Below are positions 8,976-18,005 of a stretch of 64,000 nucleotides of DNA, piece after piece; the stretch's first letter is position 1, and each line of letters starts with the position of its first letter. Origin of the DNA: UBA2386 sp046306335 (GTDB lineage: Bacteria; Planctomycetota; UBA1135; UBA2386). The notes beneath the pieces are model-generated. The model saw nothing but the letters and a program-made list of their open reading frames with translations. It was not told the DNA's origin and did not search any database. Where the stretch lies: assembly GCA_046306335.1 (NCBI GenBank), contig JBKDXM010000116.1, positions 27,613 to 91,612 on the forward strand, given 5' to 3'. Made by a program: the position numbers and the translations under genes.

Positions 8976-10322
8976 CTAGAAACTGTTGCCGAAGGCGAGC
9001 GTGAAGTTCGAACCCTCCTCGCTGAAGCCGAGGTCGATCCGGAACACGGCTTCGCGCGCGAACGCGAGGCGGCAGCCGATGCCGTAGCTGTCGAGGAAGC
9101 GGCCGTCCGCCAGGTCCTCGATGCCGCCGGCGACGGTGCCGCAGTCGTAGAACACGCCCAGCCCGACGCGCTCGATGCGCAGCGTGTCGGTGAACACGAT
9201 GCCGCGCGCGAGCAGGCTGACGCGGTACTCGGCCGAGAAGTGCGCCAGCGCGCGGTCGGTGAAGCGGTTCTGGATGTAGCCGCGCAGCGTGTTGGTGCCG
9301 CCGAGCGTCGGCAGGCTGTAGTACGGCAGGTCGCCGACGGTGTCGTGGACGAGCGCGCCGAAGGCGAGCACGTCGGTCGGCGGATTCTCCTCGCGGCCGA
9401 TGGCGCCGCGGTGCAGCAGCGGCGGCAGCGCGAAGACGTGCTGGCCGTCGATGCCGACGATCGCGCCGGTCTCGCCGCCGGTGCCGTGGCAGACGTTGGC
9501 GATGCCGCCGATGCGGATGCCCTCGTACGGCTGGTGCATGCTGTCGCGCGTGTCCCAGCCGAAGGAGTTCAGCGACCAGATCTGCGTGATGCCGTCACCG
9601 GCGGCGACGTCGTCGGCGAAGGCGCCGACCTGCGCCGTGCTCGGCACGCCGGTCACCCGACCGTCGGACAGGCCGTGGTGGTCGACCTGCAGGTCGCTGC
9701 GCACCACCCAGTCGCTGCCGGGATCGGGCAGCGAGACGCGGATGCCGACGCCGGCGGACGAGAGTTCCTCGGTGTAGCTGGTCTCGTCGCTCGCGCGCGT
9801 GCGGCTGCCGAAGCCGAAGAAGCGCCGCGTCAGCGTCTTCTCGTAGCCGGCGCGGGCGTACAGGCGGCTGCGTTCCTCGCGGTAGACGCCGCCGTTCGGC
9901 AGTTCGCGGTGTTCGAGCCAGCGCTGCCAGTTGAACTTGTAGGCCTGCTGGCCTTCCTCGGTGTACGTCAGCAGGACGTTGGCGAACTCGCGGTAGCGCT
10001 GGTCGCGGAAGTCGACGTCGGTCAGGGCGACGCCGCCGCCGACGCCGATGTCCGCTTCGCGGAAGACGATCGGGCTGATGAACGAACTGACGAGGAAACG
10101 GTCCAACACCGAACCGGGCTTGATGCGCGCTTCCGGTGTGTACCGCCAGCGCTCGGGGTGGGTGATGTCCGATGGCACCTCGGGCTTGGGGATGCGGCCG
10201 TCCTGGTCCATGCCGCGCAGCGGGTCGTACGGTGCTTGTGCCGGCGGCTCGCCAGTCGCTTGCGACTGGGCGGCGGCCGTGGCGGCGAACAGCAGGCTGG
10301 CGGGGATCAGGCGGCGGATCAC
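8976..10322 (-). CDS. Omp85/BamA-type outer-membrane barrel lacking POTRA domains
   Basis: I choose GTG 10322 because it gives a compact signal peptide (IRRLIPASLLFAATAAAQS); the frame is open to 10475 but with non-coding-like residues. The 448-residue product has alternating amphipathic strands through its length and the family signature near the C-terminus, LGGTNTLRGYIQNRFTDR, equivalent to the (V/I)RGF/Y lid motif of BamA/TamA barrels, and it ends in an aromatic residue (FGNSF) as barrel proteins recognised by the Bam machinery do. There is no room for POTRA repeats before the barrel, so it is probably a surface-antigen/patatin-type barrel rather than the essential BamA. It is divergent from the GH172 gene at 10435 and lies 104 bases from the start of the cytochrome operon. 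Confidence 0.8.
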   Translation of the reverse strand: MIRRLIPASLLFAATAAAQSQATGEPPAQAPYDPLRGMDQDGRIPKPEVPSDITHPERWRYTPEARIKPGSVLDRFLVSSFISPIVFREADIGVGGGVALTDVDFRDQRYREFANVLLTYTEEGQQAYKFNWQRWLEHRELPNGGVYREERSRLYARAGYEKTLTRRFFGFGSRTRASDETSYTEELSSAGVGIRVSLPDPGSDWVVRSDLQVDHHGLSDGRVTGVPSTAQVGAFADDVAAGDGITQIWSLNSFGWDTRDSMHQPYEGIRIGGIANVCHGTGGETGAIVGIDGQHVFALPPLLHRGAIGREENPPTDVLAFGALVHDTVGDLPYYSLPTLGGTNTLRGYIQNRFTDRALAHFSAEYRVSLLARGIVFTDTLRIERVGLGVFYDCGTVAGGIEDLADGRFLDSYGIGCRLAFAREAVFRIDLGFSEEGSNFTLAFGNSF

Positions 10323-10434
10323 GGGGCGGACATCGTGCGGAGCTTGCGACGGGACGCAACCACGAGGCGGCGGAACCCCCGTGCTCTCCGCCTGCCGACT
10401 GGCGCCGCGAACGCCGCGGCGGTGCAATCGGCGC

Positions 10435-12477
10435 ATGCGGTGTGCGCACGTCCTGGTCTTCGTCCGCGGCGCCATCGCGGCCGCTCTCGTCGGCAGCGGC
10501 CTTGCCGCGCAGTCAACGGCGCCGACCTACTCGTACGACGGTTTGCTCGGACGGCTCACGACCGCGGATTGGCTGTGGAGCGCTGCGACGCTGGACGAGC
10601 GCTGCCGGCAGTGGAGCAGCTGCGATCCGGCGTCGCGGCGCGGCCCCGGCGACGCCGCGGCGTGGTACGCCAACGACGACCGCGGCAAGCACGTGCGCGT
10701 CGTCGCCGGCGCGGATGGCCTCGAACACGTGATGGTCGACGCCGTGGGGCCGGGGTGCGTCGCCCGCATCTGGTCGGCGAACCCGAGCGGCACGCTGCAC
10801 TTCGACGTCGACGGCGCGCGCGTGTGGAGCGTCGACTTCGGCGCGTTGTGCCGCGGCGAGGTCGCGGGCGTGCCGGTGCCGCTCGCCGGCATGCGCGCGC
10901 GCGGCGGCAACTGCGCGCTGCCGATCCCGTTCCGGCGCTCGCTGGTGGTGTCGTGCACGGCGGGCGACTGCTACTACGCGTTCGACGTCGTGCAGTGGCC
11001 GGCGGGGACCAGCGTGCCGTCGTTCACGCCAGCACTGCTGGCCGGGCACGGCGAGCGCGTGCGCGCGACGGCGGCGACGCTCGCCGCCGGGCCGCTGCCG
11101 GTGGCGCGCTTCGCCGACGCGGTGCCGACCGCGGCGGTCGACGTGCCGCAGGCGACGATCGTGCGCGCGCTCGACGTGCGGCTGCGGCCGAAGGCGCAGG
11201 CGGCGGTGACCGCGACCTTGCAACCGACGACGGTGCGCGCACCGGTGCGGGACGTGGCGCCGCTGCTGCGCCTCGTCGTGCGGTGCGGCGACGAGACCAC
11301 GGTCGACGTGCCGCTGCCGGCGCTGTTCGCCGCCGGCCCGTGGTGGACGCGATGGGAGGGCTGGTTCCTCGCCGTGCACGAGGATGGCGCCACGCTGCGC
11401 TGGCCGATGCCGATGCCGGACGGCGGCCGCATCGAGGTGGTCGGCGAGGACGGCGTCCTCGCTGCGACCGATGTCTGGGTGACCACGAAGCAGGAACCGC
11501 TGCCGCCGTCGGGGACCGTGCCACTGCGCTTCCGCGCCAGCTACCACCTCGCCAAGGCCGTGCCGACGCGGCCGTTCACCGACCACAGGGTGCTCGATGC
11601 GCAGGGCTCCGGCCGCTTCGTCGGCTGCTCGCTGCTGGTGCGCAACCCGACGCGCATCTGGTGGGGCGAAGGCGACGAGAAGTTCACCGTCGACGGCGAG
11701 CGCTTCCCGTCGTGGTTCGGCACGGGCACCGAGGACTACTTCGGCTACGCGTGGTGCGACCCGACGCCGTTCACGGCGCCGCACCACGCGCAGGTGGTGT
11801 GCCAGGGCCCGGCGAACTTCGGCTTCACCGTGCTGCACCGCAGCCACCAGCTCGACAGCGTGCCGTTCGGCGCGAGCTTCCGCTTCGACCTCGAACGTTG
11901 GCACTGGGTCGAGACGGCGACGATCGACTACGAGACGGTGGCGTACTGGTACGGCGCGCCGGGCGCGACGTCGGGCCAGCCGGCCGTTCCGCCGGCGGCC
12001 GAGCGCCTGCTGCCGCAACTCGCCGGGCCGAAGGTCTTCGTCGCCGAGGGCGCGTTCGAAGGCGAGGCGCTGCGTGTCATCACGTGCACCGGCGGCACGC
12101 ACGAGGCGCAGGACCTGTCGTTCCTCGAGAACACCTTCTCGCGCGATGGCCAGCGCTGGTGGCGCGACGGCGCCGTTGGCGATCGGTTGGGCCTCGCCGT
12201 GCCGGTGGCTCAGGCGGGCCGGCACCGCGTCACGCTGGCGCTGACGAAGGCCGACGACTTCGGCGTCGTGCGCATCGAGCTTGCAGGCAAGGAAGTCGCG
12301 GCAGCGTTCGACGGCTACGCGCCGCGGGTCACGACCTCGGGGCCGCTCGACCTCGGCGTCGTCGACCTGCCGGCGGGGGAGGTCGAGCTCGCGTTCACGC
12401 TGCAGGGCAGCAACGCCAAGGCCAAGCCGCGCCGCATGGTCGGACTCGACTACGTGCGGCTGGAGCGGCTGCCGTGA
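10435..12477 (+). CDS. DUF2961 / glycoside hydrolase family 172 protein, secreted
   Basis: ATG 10435 gives a signal peptide (VLVFVRGAIAAALVGSGLAAQS) and 680 residues. The first 480 residues match the DUF2961 fold now classed as GH172: the N-terminal 'ssyDr' block (QWSSCDPASR), GVARIWSANPSGTLHFDVDG-like jelly-roll region, and the diagnostic GTGTEDYFGYAW with Glu433 and Asp434. In characterised GH172 enzymes acidic residues in this motif serve in catalysis on difructose anhydrides or alpha-D-arabinofuranosides. The C-terminal 180 residues form a further beta domain (HRVTLALTKADDFGVVRIELAG) typical of appended carbohydrate-binding modules. The actual sugar cannot be deduced. The gene is followed with a GTGA overlap by a small zinc-ribbon membrane protein. 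Confidence 0.88.
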   Translation: MRCAHVLVFVRGAIAAALVGSGLAAQSTAPTYSYDGLLGRLTTADWLWSAATLDERCRQWSSCDPASRRGPGDAAAWYANDDRGKHVRVVAGADGLEHVMVDAVGPGCVARIWSANPSGTLHFDVDGARVWSVDFGALCRGEVAGVPVPLAGMRARGGNCALPIPFRRSLVVSCTAGDCYYAFDVVQWPAGTSVPSFTPALLAGHGERVRATAATLAAGPLPVARFADAVPTAAVDVPQATIVRALDVRLRPKAQAAVTATLQPTTVRAPVRDVAPLLRLVVRCGDETTVDVPLPALFAAGPWWTRWEGWFLAVHEDGATLRWPMPMPDGGRIEVVGEDGVLAATDVWVTTKQEPLPPSGTVPLRFRASYHLAKAVPTRPFTDHRVLDAQGSGRFVGCSLLVRNPTRIWWGEGDEKFTVDGERFPSWFGTGTEDYFGYAWCDPTPFTAPHHAQVVCQGPANFGFTVLHRSHQLDSVPFGASFRFDLERWHWVETATIDYETVAYWYGAPGATSGQPAVPPAAERLLPQLAGPKVFVAEGAFEGEALRVITCTGGTHEAQDLSFLENTFSRDGQRWWRDGAVGDRLGLAVPVAQAGRHRVTLALTKADDFGVVRIELAGKEVAAAFDGYAPRVTTSGPLDLGVVDLPAGEVELAFTLQGSNAKAKPRRMVGLDYVRLERLP

Positions 12478-12761
12478 GCGCGCGCGGTCGGCGCGGCGGT
12501 GCGTTCGAGTGCCCGCACTGCGGCGCCGCGGTGCCCGCGCGGGCCAAGGCCTGCCGCGAGTGCGGCAGCGACGCCGGCACCGGCTGGCAGGACGGCGACG
12601 AGATCGAGTACCAGAGCCTCGACATCCCCGACGGGTATGGCCCGGACGACGACGCCGGCGGGTCGCCGGCACGCGCCGGGCGGCGGCCGTGGTGGTTCGC
12701 GCCGGTCGCCGTGCTCACGGCGGCGACGCTGCTGGCGCTGGCGATGTGCGCGCGGGGATAG
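12474..12761 (+). CDS. Small zinc-ribbon, single-span membrane protein
   Basis: This 95-residue product starts at GTG 12474, overlapping the stop of the GH172 gene by four bases, which decides the start. It carries a zinc-ribbon (CPHCGAAVPARAKACRECG: two CxxC pairs) at residues 14-32, an acidic middle part (DEIEYQSLDIPDGYGPDDD) and one C-terminal hydrophobic segment (WWFAPVAVLTAATLLALAMC). Proteins of this form are common in planctomycetes and usually unassigned; the zinc ribbon would lie in the cytoplasm if the tail anchors the protein. Function unknown. It converges on the exonuclease gene ending at 12771, leaving only nine bases between the two stops. Confidence 0.7.
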   Translation: MSARGRRGGAFECPHCGAAVPARAKACRECGSDAGTGWQDGDEIEYQSLDIPDGYGPDDDAGGSPARAGRRPWWFAPVAVLTAATLLALAMCARG

Positions 12762-12770
12762 GAGCCGGCG

Positions 12771-13946
12771 TCACGGCAGCCGCAGCGACATCACGGTCGC
12801 GCAGTGCACGAGCCGCGGCTGCGCCTCGCCATCGAGCAGGATGCGGATCCAACCTTGCCCGTCGGTGGGGACGTCGTGCGTCAGCTTGCCCTCGAAGGTG
12901 CGGTTGGTGGTGACCTGCACCAGCACGCGAACCCCGGCGACGTACGGCCATTCGAGCCGTGCCGTCTTCGCCGCACCGCGCCGGCTCGCCGGCAGCGACT
13001 GGTCGACGGGACCGCGTGCGAACGTCGCCGCGTCGTCGTCTCCCGTCGCCCGCAGCGTCACCGTGACCGGAAAGTGGTCGCTGTAGACCTTGCGCCACGC
13101 GTCCTTGTCCATGCCGTCGAAGTCGCCGTCGACCGCGAGCGAGCCGCGCTGGACCTCGGCGCAGGCGTCGGCGACGACGACCTGATCGATCGGCTCGGGG
13201 AAGTGCATGATCGTCGGCGTCGGCTGCGCGTGCGTCAGCCAGCGCCGCAGGTTGCCCGTCTCGAACGCCTGCTGCGGCTGCGTGCCGTAGGTGCAGTTGA
13301 AGTCGCCGAGCAGCACGATGTCCTGGTCTTCGCCAGCCGTCTGCTGCAGGCCGTCGAGCCATCGCGCCAGCAGCGTCGACTCGCCGCGGCGCTTCTGCTC
13401 GTCGTCGGGCTTGCGCCCGGCCTTGAGGTGCACGGTGACGAGGCGGAAGTCGCAGCTCGTCGGCCGGTGGCGGAAGACGCCGGTGACCGGCACGCGGTGG
13501 AAGATCGGCTTGCCCTCGAACTCGCGCGGTATCTGCAGCAGCTCCTCGCAGTGCAGCAGCTCGACCTCGGCCTGGTTCCAGACGAAGCCGATGCGCTGCG
13601 CGGTCTTCTTGTCGTCCCAGTCGCCGGTGGTGCCGAGCAGGCTTTGCCAGGTCGACCCGGCGCCCGCCGCGACCTTGCGCAGCGTCGCCTCGTCGTTGAC
13701 CTCCTGCACGGCGAGCGCGCAGACGCCGAGTTCGCGCACCTTGGCGCCGATCGCGGCGAGGTCCGCGTCGTCGCGGTTGGGCAGGTTGTTGCGGAAGTTG
13801 CCGTCGGCGCCGAGGAACTCCAGGTTCCAGGTGCCGACCTTGAAGACGACCGGTTGCTGGGCGGGCGGCTGTGCCGACTGCTGGGCGGCGGCGAGCGCGC
13901 CGAGCGCGAGCGCCAGGAACAGGCGGAGCGGGAGCGAGCGGATCAT
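12771..13946 (-). CDS. Secreted endonuclease/exonuclease/phosphatase-family protein
   Basis: The 391-residue product begins at ATG 13946, which overlaps the tgt stop by ATGA. A signal peptide (LPLRLFLALALGALAAAQ) precedes an EEP (DNase I-like) fold: GTWNLEFLG near residue 40, the catalytic-metal glutamate in AVQEVND, FRLVTVHLKAG, IVLLGDFNCTYG (the GDFN motif) and the terminal YSDHFPVTV with the conserved Ser-Asp-His. All core residues are present. Family members cleave phosphodiester or phosphomonoester bonds in nucleic acids, lipids or inositol phosphates; export suggests an extracellular or periplasmic nuclease or phosphatase. About 100 residues beyond the fold form an additional beta domain, ending in RIMLD-like strands. 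Confidence 0.88.
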   Translation of the reverse strand: MIRSLPLRLFLALALGALAAAQQSAQPPAQQPVVFKVGTWNLEFLGADGNFRNNLPNRDDADLAAIGAKVRELGVCALAVQEVNDEATLRKVAAGAGSTWQSLLGTTGDWDDKKTAQRIGFVWNQAEVELLHCEELLQIPREFEGKPIFHRVPVTGVFRHRPTSCDFRLVTVHLKAGRKPDDEQKRRGESTLLARWLDGLQQTAGEDQDIVLLGDFNCTYGTQPQQAFETGNLRRWLTHAQPTPTIMHFPEPIDQVVVADACAEVQRGSLAVDGDFDGMDKDAWRKVYSDHFPVTVTLRATGDDDAATFARGPVDQSLPASRRGAAKTARLEWPYVAGVRVLVQVTTNRTFEGKLTHDVPTDGQGWIRILLDGEAQPRLVHCATVMSLRLP

Positions 13947-15025
13947 GCGTTGCCTTCGGCGCGCGCGCGGATGCCGCGCATCACGTCCTGGAGGAAGTGG
14001 ATGTTGTGGATCGACAGCAGGATGCCGGCCAGCATCTCGTCGGCGACGGCGAGGTGGCGCAGGTAGGCGCGCGAGTAGTTGCGGCAGCAGTAGCAGCCGC
14101 AGCCCTCGACCAGCGGGTTGGGGTCGTCGGCGTACTGCGCGTTGCGCAGCTTGAGCGAGCTGCCGTCGGGCCCGAAGGCGGTGTGGTTGCGGCCGTGGCG
14201 CGTCGGCACGACGCAGTCGAACATGTCGACGCCCTGCGCCGTCGCGGCCAGCAGGTCCTCGGGCATGCCGACGCCCATCATGTAGCGGATCTTGCCGGCG
14301 GGCAGGCAGTCGACGGCGGCGTCGAGCGCCACGGCCATCTGCGCCTTGGTCTCGCCGACGCTGAGGCCGCCGATGGCGTAGCCGTCGAAGTCCATCGCGG
14401 CCATCGCCTGGGCGCTCGCCATGCGCAACTCGGGGTCGATGCCGCCCTGGCAGATGCCGAACACCGCCTGGCCGCGGGCGCTGCCGCCCCAGCGATCGTG
14501 CACGTCGCGGGCCATGCGCGCCCAGCGCAGCGTGCGTTCGTGCGCGTCGCGCTGCACGTCGAGGCTGGCGTCGCCGGGCGGGCAGTGGTCGAGCACCATC
14601 GCGATGTCGGGGCCGAGCTGCTTCTGGAAGGTCAGCACCGATTCCGGCGTGCAGCGGTGGCTGCTGCCGTCGATCACCGACTGGAAGGTCACGCCGTCGT
14701 CGTCGACCTTGACCTTGCCGCCGAGCGAGAAGACCTGGTAGCCGCCGCTGTCGGTCAGGATCGGCCCGCCCCAGTTCATGAACTTGTGCAGCCCGCCGAG
14801 CCGCTCGATGCGCTCGGCGCCGGGCCGCACGTGCAGGTGGTAGCTGTTGGCGAGGATCAGCTCGGCGCCGGTCGCCTTGACCTGCTCGGGCGTGAGGCCC
14901 TTCAGCGTCGCATAGGTTCCGACCGGCGCGAAGCACGGCGTCTCGAACGTGCCGTGCGGGGTGTGGTAGCGGCCGCGGCGCAGCTTGCCGTTCTGGCCGA
15001 GGAGTTCGAAGCGGAAGGCGGTCAC
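13943..15025 (-). CDS. tgt: Queuine/preQ1 tRNA-guanine transglycosylase
   Basis: This 360-residue enzyme exchanges guanine-34 of tRNAs with GUN anticodons for preQ1, the first tRNA-bound step of queuosine synthesis. The start GTG 15025 follows a 32-base gap after ruvB. Conserved blocks are all visible: TPCFAPVGTYATLKGLTPEQ, TDSGGYQVFSLGG, MVLDHCPPGDAS with the active-site Asp, FGICQGGIDPELR, the GYAIGGLSVGE loop, MFDCVVPTRHGRNH with the nucleophilic Asp near residue 269, and the zinc site CGCYCC...H near the C-terminus. The length is usual for the family. The gene sits between ruvB and an exonuclease, all minus strand, as a ruvB-tgt neighbourhood seen in many bacteria. Confidence 0.97.
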   Translation of the reverse strand: MTAFRFELLGQNGKLRRGRYHTPHGTFETPCFAPVGTYATLKGLTPEQVKATGAELILANSYHLHVRPGAERIERLGGLHKFMNWGGPILTDSGGYQVFSLGGKVKVDDDGVTFQSVIDGSSHRCTPESVLTFQKQLGPDIAMVLDHCPPGDASLDVQRDAHERTLRWARMARDVHDRWGGSARGQAVFGICQGGIDPELRMASAQAMAAMDFDGYAIGGLSVGETKAQMAVALDAAVDCLPAGKIRYMMGVGMPEDLLAATAQGVDMFDCVVPTRHGRNHTAFGPDGSSLKLRNAQYADDPNPLVEGCGCYCCRNYSRAYLRHLAVADEMLAGILLSIHNIHFLQDVMRGIRARAEGNA

Positions 15026-15057
15026 GGCAGCGGGGCGGTGGTCGGGCGGACGGCCGG

Positions 15058-16068
15058 TTAGGCGAAGGGCAGCTCGCCGGGCGTCTTCGCCGGCGCCGGC
15101 AGGCCGAGGTGCTCGTAGGCGCGCGGCGTGGCGATGCGGCCGCGCGGCGTGCGGGCCAGCAGGCCGCAGCGGATCAGGTGCGGCTCGAGCACGTCTTCGA
15201 GCGTGTCCTCGGCCTCGTCGATCATCGCGGCGAGGGTCTTGAGGCCGATGGCGTCGCCGCGCTGGATCAACGCGCGCAGCAGCTTGCGGTCGACCTCTTC
15301 GAGGCCGAGGTGGTCGATGCGGAGCCGCTGCAGGCCCTCGGTCGCGGCGGCGGCGTCGATCGCCGGCTTCTGCTGCACCTGCGCGAGGTCGCGCACGCGG
15401 CGGAGGATGCGCAGGCTCATGCGCGGCGTGCCGCGGCTGCGTTCGGCGCACAGTTGCGCCGCCACCGGTTCGAGCGTCACGCCGAGCCGCACGGCGGCGC
15501 GCAGCAGGATCTGCTCGATGTCCTTGTGCGGATACGGCTCGAGCCGTTCGAGGATGCCGAAGCGCGAGCGGAACGCCGCAGTCAGCAGGCCCTCACGCGT
15601 GGTCGCGCCGACGAGCGTGAACGGTTGCACGCCAAGGCGCACGCTGCGACCGCTCGGACCCGGGTCGAGGACGACGTCGATCGCGTGGTCCTCCATCGCC
15701 GAATAGAGGTACTCCTCCAGCGCCTTCGGCAGCCGGTGGATCTCGTCGATGAACAGCACCTGGTTGCGCTTGAGCCGCGTCAGCGTGCCGGCGAGGTCCT
15801 TCGGCGCGCCGAGAGCGGGGCCGGAGGTGATCACGAGGTCGCTGCCCATGCCCTGGGCGATCAGGTGCGCGAGCGTGGTCTTGCCGAGGCCCGGCGGGCC
15901 GCACAGGAGCACGTGGTCGAGCGGTTCGCTGCGCTCGCGCGCAGCAGCGATGGCGATCCGCAGGTTGTCGCGGATCTGCTCCTGGCCGACGAAGTCGGCG
16001 AAGGTGCCCGGCCGCAGGCTGCGGTCGAACTCGCGCTCGTTCGGGTCGGGCTGGTCGTGGAACACCAT
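15058..16068 (-). CDS. ruvB: Holliday junction branch-migration ATPase RuvB
   Basis: RuvB is the AAA+ motor that, with RuvA, drives branch migration of Holliday junctions in homologous recombination. The 336-residue length is normal. Visible motifs are the N-terminal RPGTFADFVGQEQIRDNL, Walker A GPPGLGKTT (about 58-66), Walker B LFIDEIHRL, sensor 1 GATTREGLLTAAFRSRFG with the arginine finger region, sensor 2 SRGTPRMSLRILRRVRD and the winged-helix C-terminus ending GRIATPRAYEHLG. It is the first gene of the ruvB-tgt-exonuclease run and is divergent, by 53 bases, from the truncated haemoglobin gene. No ruvA or ruvC is in the window. Confidence 0.98.
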   Translation of the reverse strand: MVFHDQPDPNEREFDRSLRPGTFADFVGQEQIRDNLRIAIAAARERSEPLDHVLLCGPPGLGKTTLAHLIAQGMGSDLVITSGPALGAPKDLAGTLTRLKRNQVLFIDEIHRLPKALEEYLYSAMEDHAIDVVLDPGPSGRSVRLGVQPFTLVGATTREGLLTAAFRSRFGILERLEPYPHKDIEQILLRAAVRLGVTLEPVAAQLCAERSRGTPRMSLRILRRVRDLAQVQQKPAIDAAAATEGLQRLRIDHLGLEEVDRKLLRALIQRGDAIGLKTLAAMIDEAEDTLEDVLEPHLIRCGLLARTPRGRIATPRAYEHLGLPAPAKTPGELPFA

Positions 16069-16121
16069 CGCGGGCGCGGGATCGTACTTGCGTCCGGAAG
16101 CGGATCCACCACGCTGGTGGC

Positions 16122-16502
16122 GTGACCGACGCCGAACTGCCGATCTACCAGTTGCTGGGCGAGGAGTGCCTGCGCGCCATCGTCGCCGGCTTCTACCGCC
16201 GGGTGCCGCAGGACCCGATCCTCGGGCCGATGTACCCGCCGCACGACCTCGCGGGGGCCGAGCACCGCCTGTGCAGCTTCCTGACCTACCGCTTCGGCGG
16301 CCCGCCGGACTACCTGCGCGAGCGGGGCCATCCGCGCCTGCGCATGCGCCACATGCCGTTCGTCATCGACCAGCGGGCGCGCGACCGCTGGATGGAGCTC
16401 ATGCTCGCGGCGATCGACGAGCAGCCGGCGGCGGCGCCGCACCGGGCCTACCTCGAGCAGTTCCTCGGCGACATTGCGACGTTCTTGATGAACTCGGCGT
16501 GA
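16122..16502 (+). CDS. Truncated haemoglobin (2/2 globin, probably group II)
   Basis: The 126-residue product (GTG start at 16122) is a 2/2 haem globin. Tyr25 at position B10 follows the helix-B motif AGFYRRV; the proximal His77 (F8) sits in LRMRHMPFVI, and Trp89 fits the G8 tryptophan that marks group II (GlbO-type) proteins. The length equals the family norm. Group II globins bind O2 and NO and have been linked to protection against nitrosative or oxidative stress; they are soluble and cytoplasmic. The gene stands alone, divergent from ruvB, with a secreted DUF1080 protein 45 bases downstream. Confidence 0.92.
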   Translation: MTDAELPIYQLLGEECLRAIVAGFYRRVPQDPILGPMYPPHDLAGAEHRLCSFLTYRFGGPPDYLRERGHPRLRMRHMPFVIDQRARDRWMELMLAAIDEQPAAAPHRAYLEQFLGDIATFLMNSA

Positions 16503-16547
16503 GCCTCGGCCGTGGCGCCGCGCGACGGCGCTGGCCATGCTGCGGCC

Positions 16548-17825
16548 ATGCGCACCCTCCCCTCGCTGCTCGCGTTCGCGGCTGCCGTTGCCGCCCAGGA
16601 CCCGAAGGACGCGGCGGCGACGCCGCTGTGGAACGGCGTCGACCTCGCCGGCTGGCACGGCCAACGCCACGAGAACCCCTACAAGCTCGCGGCGATGCCG
16701 GCCGACGCGCGGGCCAAGCTGCGCGCCGACGACGACGCGACCATGCGCGCGCACTGGCGCGTCGAGGGCGGCGAGTTGGTCAACGACGGCGAAGGCGCGT
16801 ACCTGACCACCGACCGCGACTACGGCGACGCCGAGTTCGAGCTGGAGTACAAGACGGTGGCGAAGGCCGACTCGGGCATCTACCTGCGCGGCAGCCCGCA
16901 GGTGCAGATCTGGGACTTCACCGAGGCCGGCGACAAGTGGAAGCTCGGCGCCGACAAGGGCAGCGGCGGCCTGTGGAACAACGAGAAGCACGAGCGCTTC
17001 CCGCCGCAGCTGGCCGACAAGCCGTTCGGCGAGTGGAACCGGCTGCGCATCCGGCAGGTCGGCGCGCGCACGTGGGTGTGGCTCAACGGCGTCGCGACCG
17101 TCGACGGCGCGGTGATGGAGAACTTCTGGGACCGGAAGAAGCCGTTGCCCCGGACGGGGCCGCTGCAACTGCAGACGCACGGCGGCGAGATCCGCTTCCG
17201 CGACCTGACGGTGCGCGAGATCGGCGCCGACGAGGCGAACCGGCTGCTGGCAGCGCGCGCGGCGGCGGACTTCACGCCGATCTTCGACGGCGCGTCGTTC
17301 GCCGGCTGGGAGGGCGCGACCGGCGAGTACGAGGTCGTCGACGGCGCCATCCGTTGCCAGCAGGGCAAGGGCGGCAACCTGTTCACCAAGGATTCGTTCG
17401 GCGACTTCGTCGTCCGCCTGCAGTTCCGCCTGCCGCCGGGCGGCAACAACGGCCTCGCCATCCGCTATCCCGGGTCCGGCGATCCGGCCTACGCCGGCGT
17501 CGAGGTGCAGGTGCTCGACGACACCGACCCGAAGTACGCGACGATCAAGGAGTGGCAGGCCCACGGCTCGGTCTACGGCCTCGTACCGAGCGTGCGCGGC
17601 TACCTGCGTGCGGTGGGCGAGTGGAACTTCGAGGAGGTGACGGTCAAGGGCTCGCGCATCACCGTCGAGCTCAACGGCTCGGTCATCCTCGACGCCGACC
17701 TGAAGGGGCGGAAGAGCAGCCTCGGCGACAAGCACGTCGGCCACGAGCGGACGGAAGGGCGCTTCGGCTTCTGCGGCCACGGCGACCCGGTCGCGTTCCG
17801 CGCCGTGCAGATCAAGCGACTCTGA
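16548..17825 (+). CDS. Secreted protein with two DUF1080 (3-keto-disaccharide hydrolase) domains
   Basis: ATG 16548 gives a short signal peptide (RTLPSLLAFAAAVAAQ) and 425 residues; the frame is open to 16512 but the downstream start fits export better. It consists of two DUF1080 domains of the concanavalin-like jelly-roll fold, about residues 30-225 (WNGVDLAGWHG to IRFRDLTVREIG) and 237-425 (FDGASFAGWEG to VAFRAVQIKRL). Each has the usual opening D-G-x-x-x-x-G-W and the closing strand. DUF1080 members were recently shown to hydrolyse 3-keto-glycosides; duplication in one chain is common in planctomycetes. The substrate is not deducible. It converges with nrdJ, separated by a strong inverted repeat. 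Confidence 0.88.
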   Translation: MRTLPSLLAFAAAVAAQDPKDAAATPLWNGVDLAGWHGQRHENPYKLAAMPADARAKLRADDDATMRAHWRVEGGELVNDGEGAYLTTDRDYGDAEFELEYKTVAKADSGIYLRGSPQVQIWDFTEAGDKWKLGADKGSGGLWNNEKHERFPPQLADKPFGEWNRLRIRQVGARTWVWLNGVATVDGAVMENFWDRKKPLPRTGPLQLQTHGGEIRFRDLTVREIGADEANRLLAARAAADFTPIFDGASFAGWEGATGEYEVVDGAIRCQQGKGGNLFTKDSFGDFVVRLQFRLPPGGNNGLAIRYPGSGDPAYAGVEVQVLDDTDPKYATIKEWQAHGSVYGLVPSVRGYLRAVGEWNFEEVTVKGSRITVELNGSVILDADLKGRKSSLGDKHVGHERTEGRFGFCGHGDPVAFRAVQIKRL

Positions 17826-17942
17826 GCCGGCGCGCGGCGCGGTCTGCCGGACGGCGCCAGCCGGCCGGGCGTGGACGGCAGCTGCTCTGTCACGGCGATC
17901 GGGCGGCCCAGGCGCGCCATCCGCGGCGGCCCCGGGAACGCA

Positions 17943-17977
17943 CGCGGCCAGCGGCGCGCGAGGCGCCGCTGGCCGCG
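17943..17977. terminator. Strong inverted repeat between convergent genes
   Basis: A perfect 15-base inverted repeat (CGCGGCCAGCGGCGC and its complement) with a five-base GCGAG spacer lies in the 180-base gap between the convergent DUF1080 and nrdJ genes, 28 bases after the nrdJ stop. It has no T-tract on either strand, which is normal in very G+C-rich genomes. The most likely role is a bidirectional transcription terminator. I see nothing else in the gap. Confidence 0.6.
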
Positions 17978-18005
17978 GAACGGGCCGCTGCGGATCGACT
18001 GCGGC

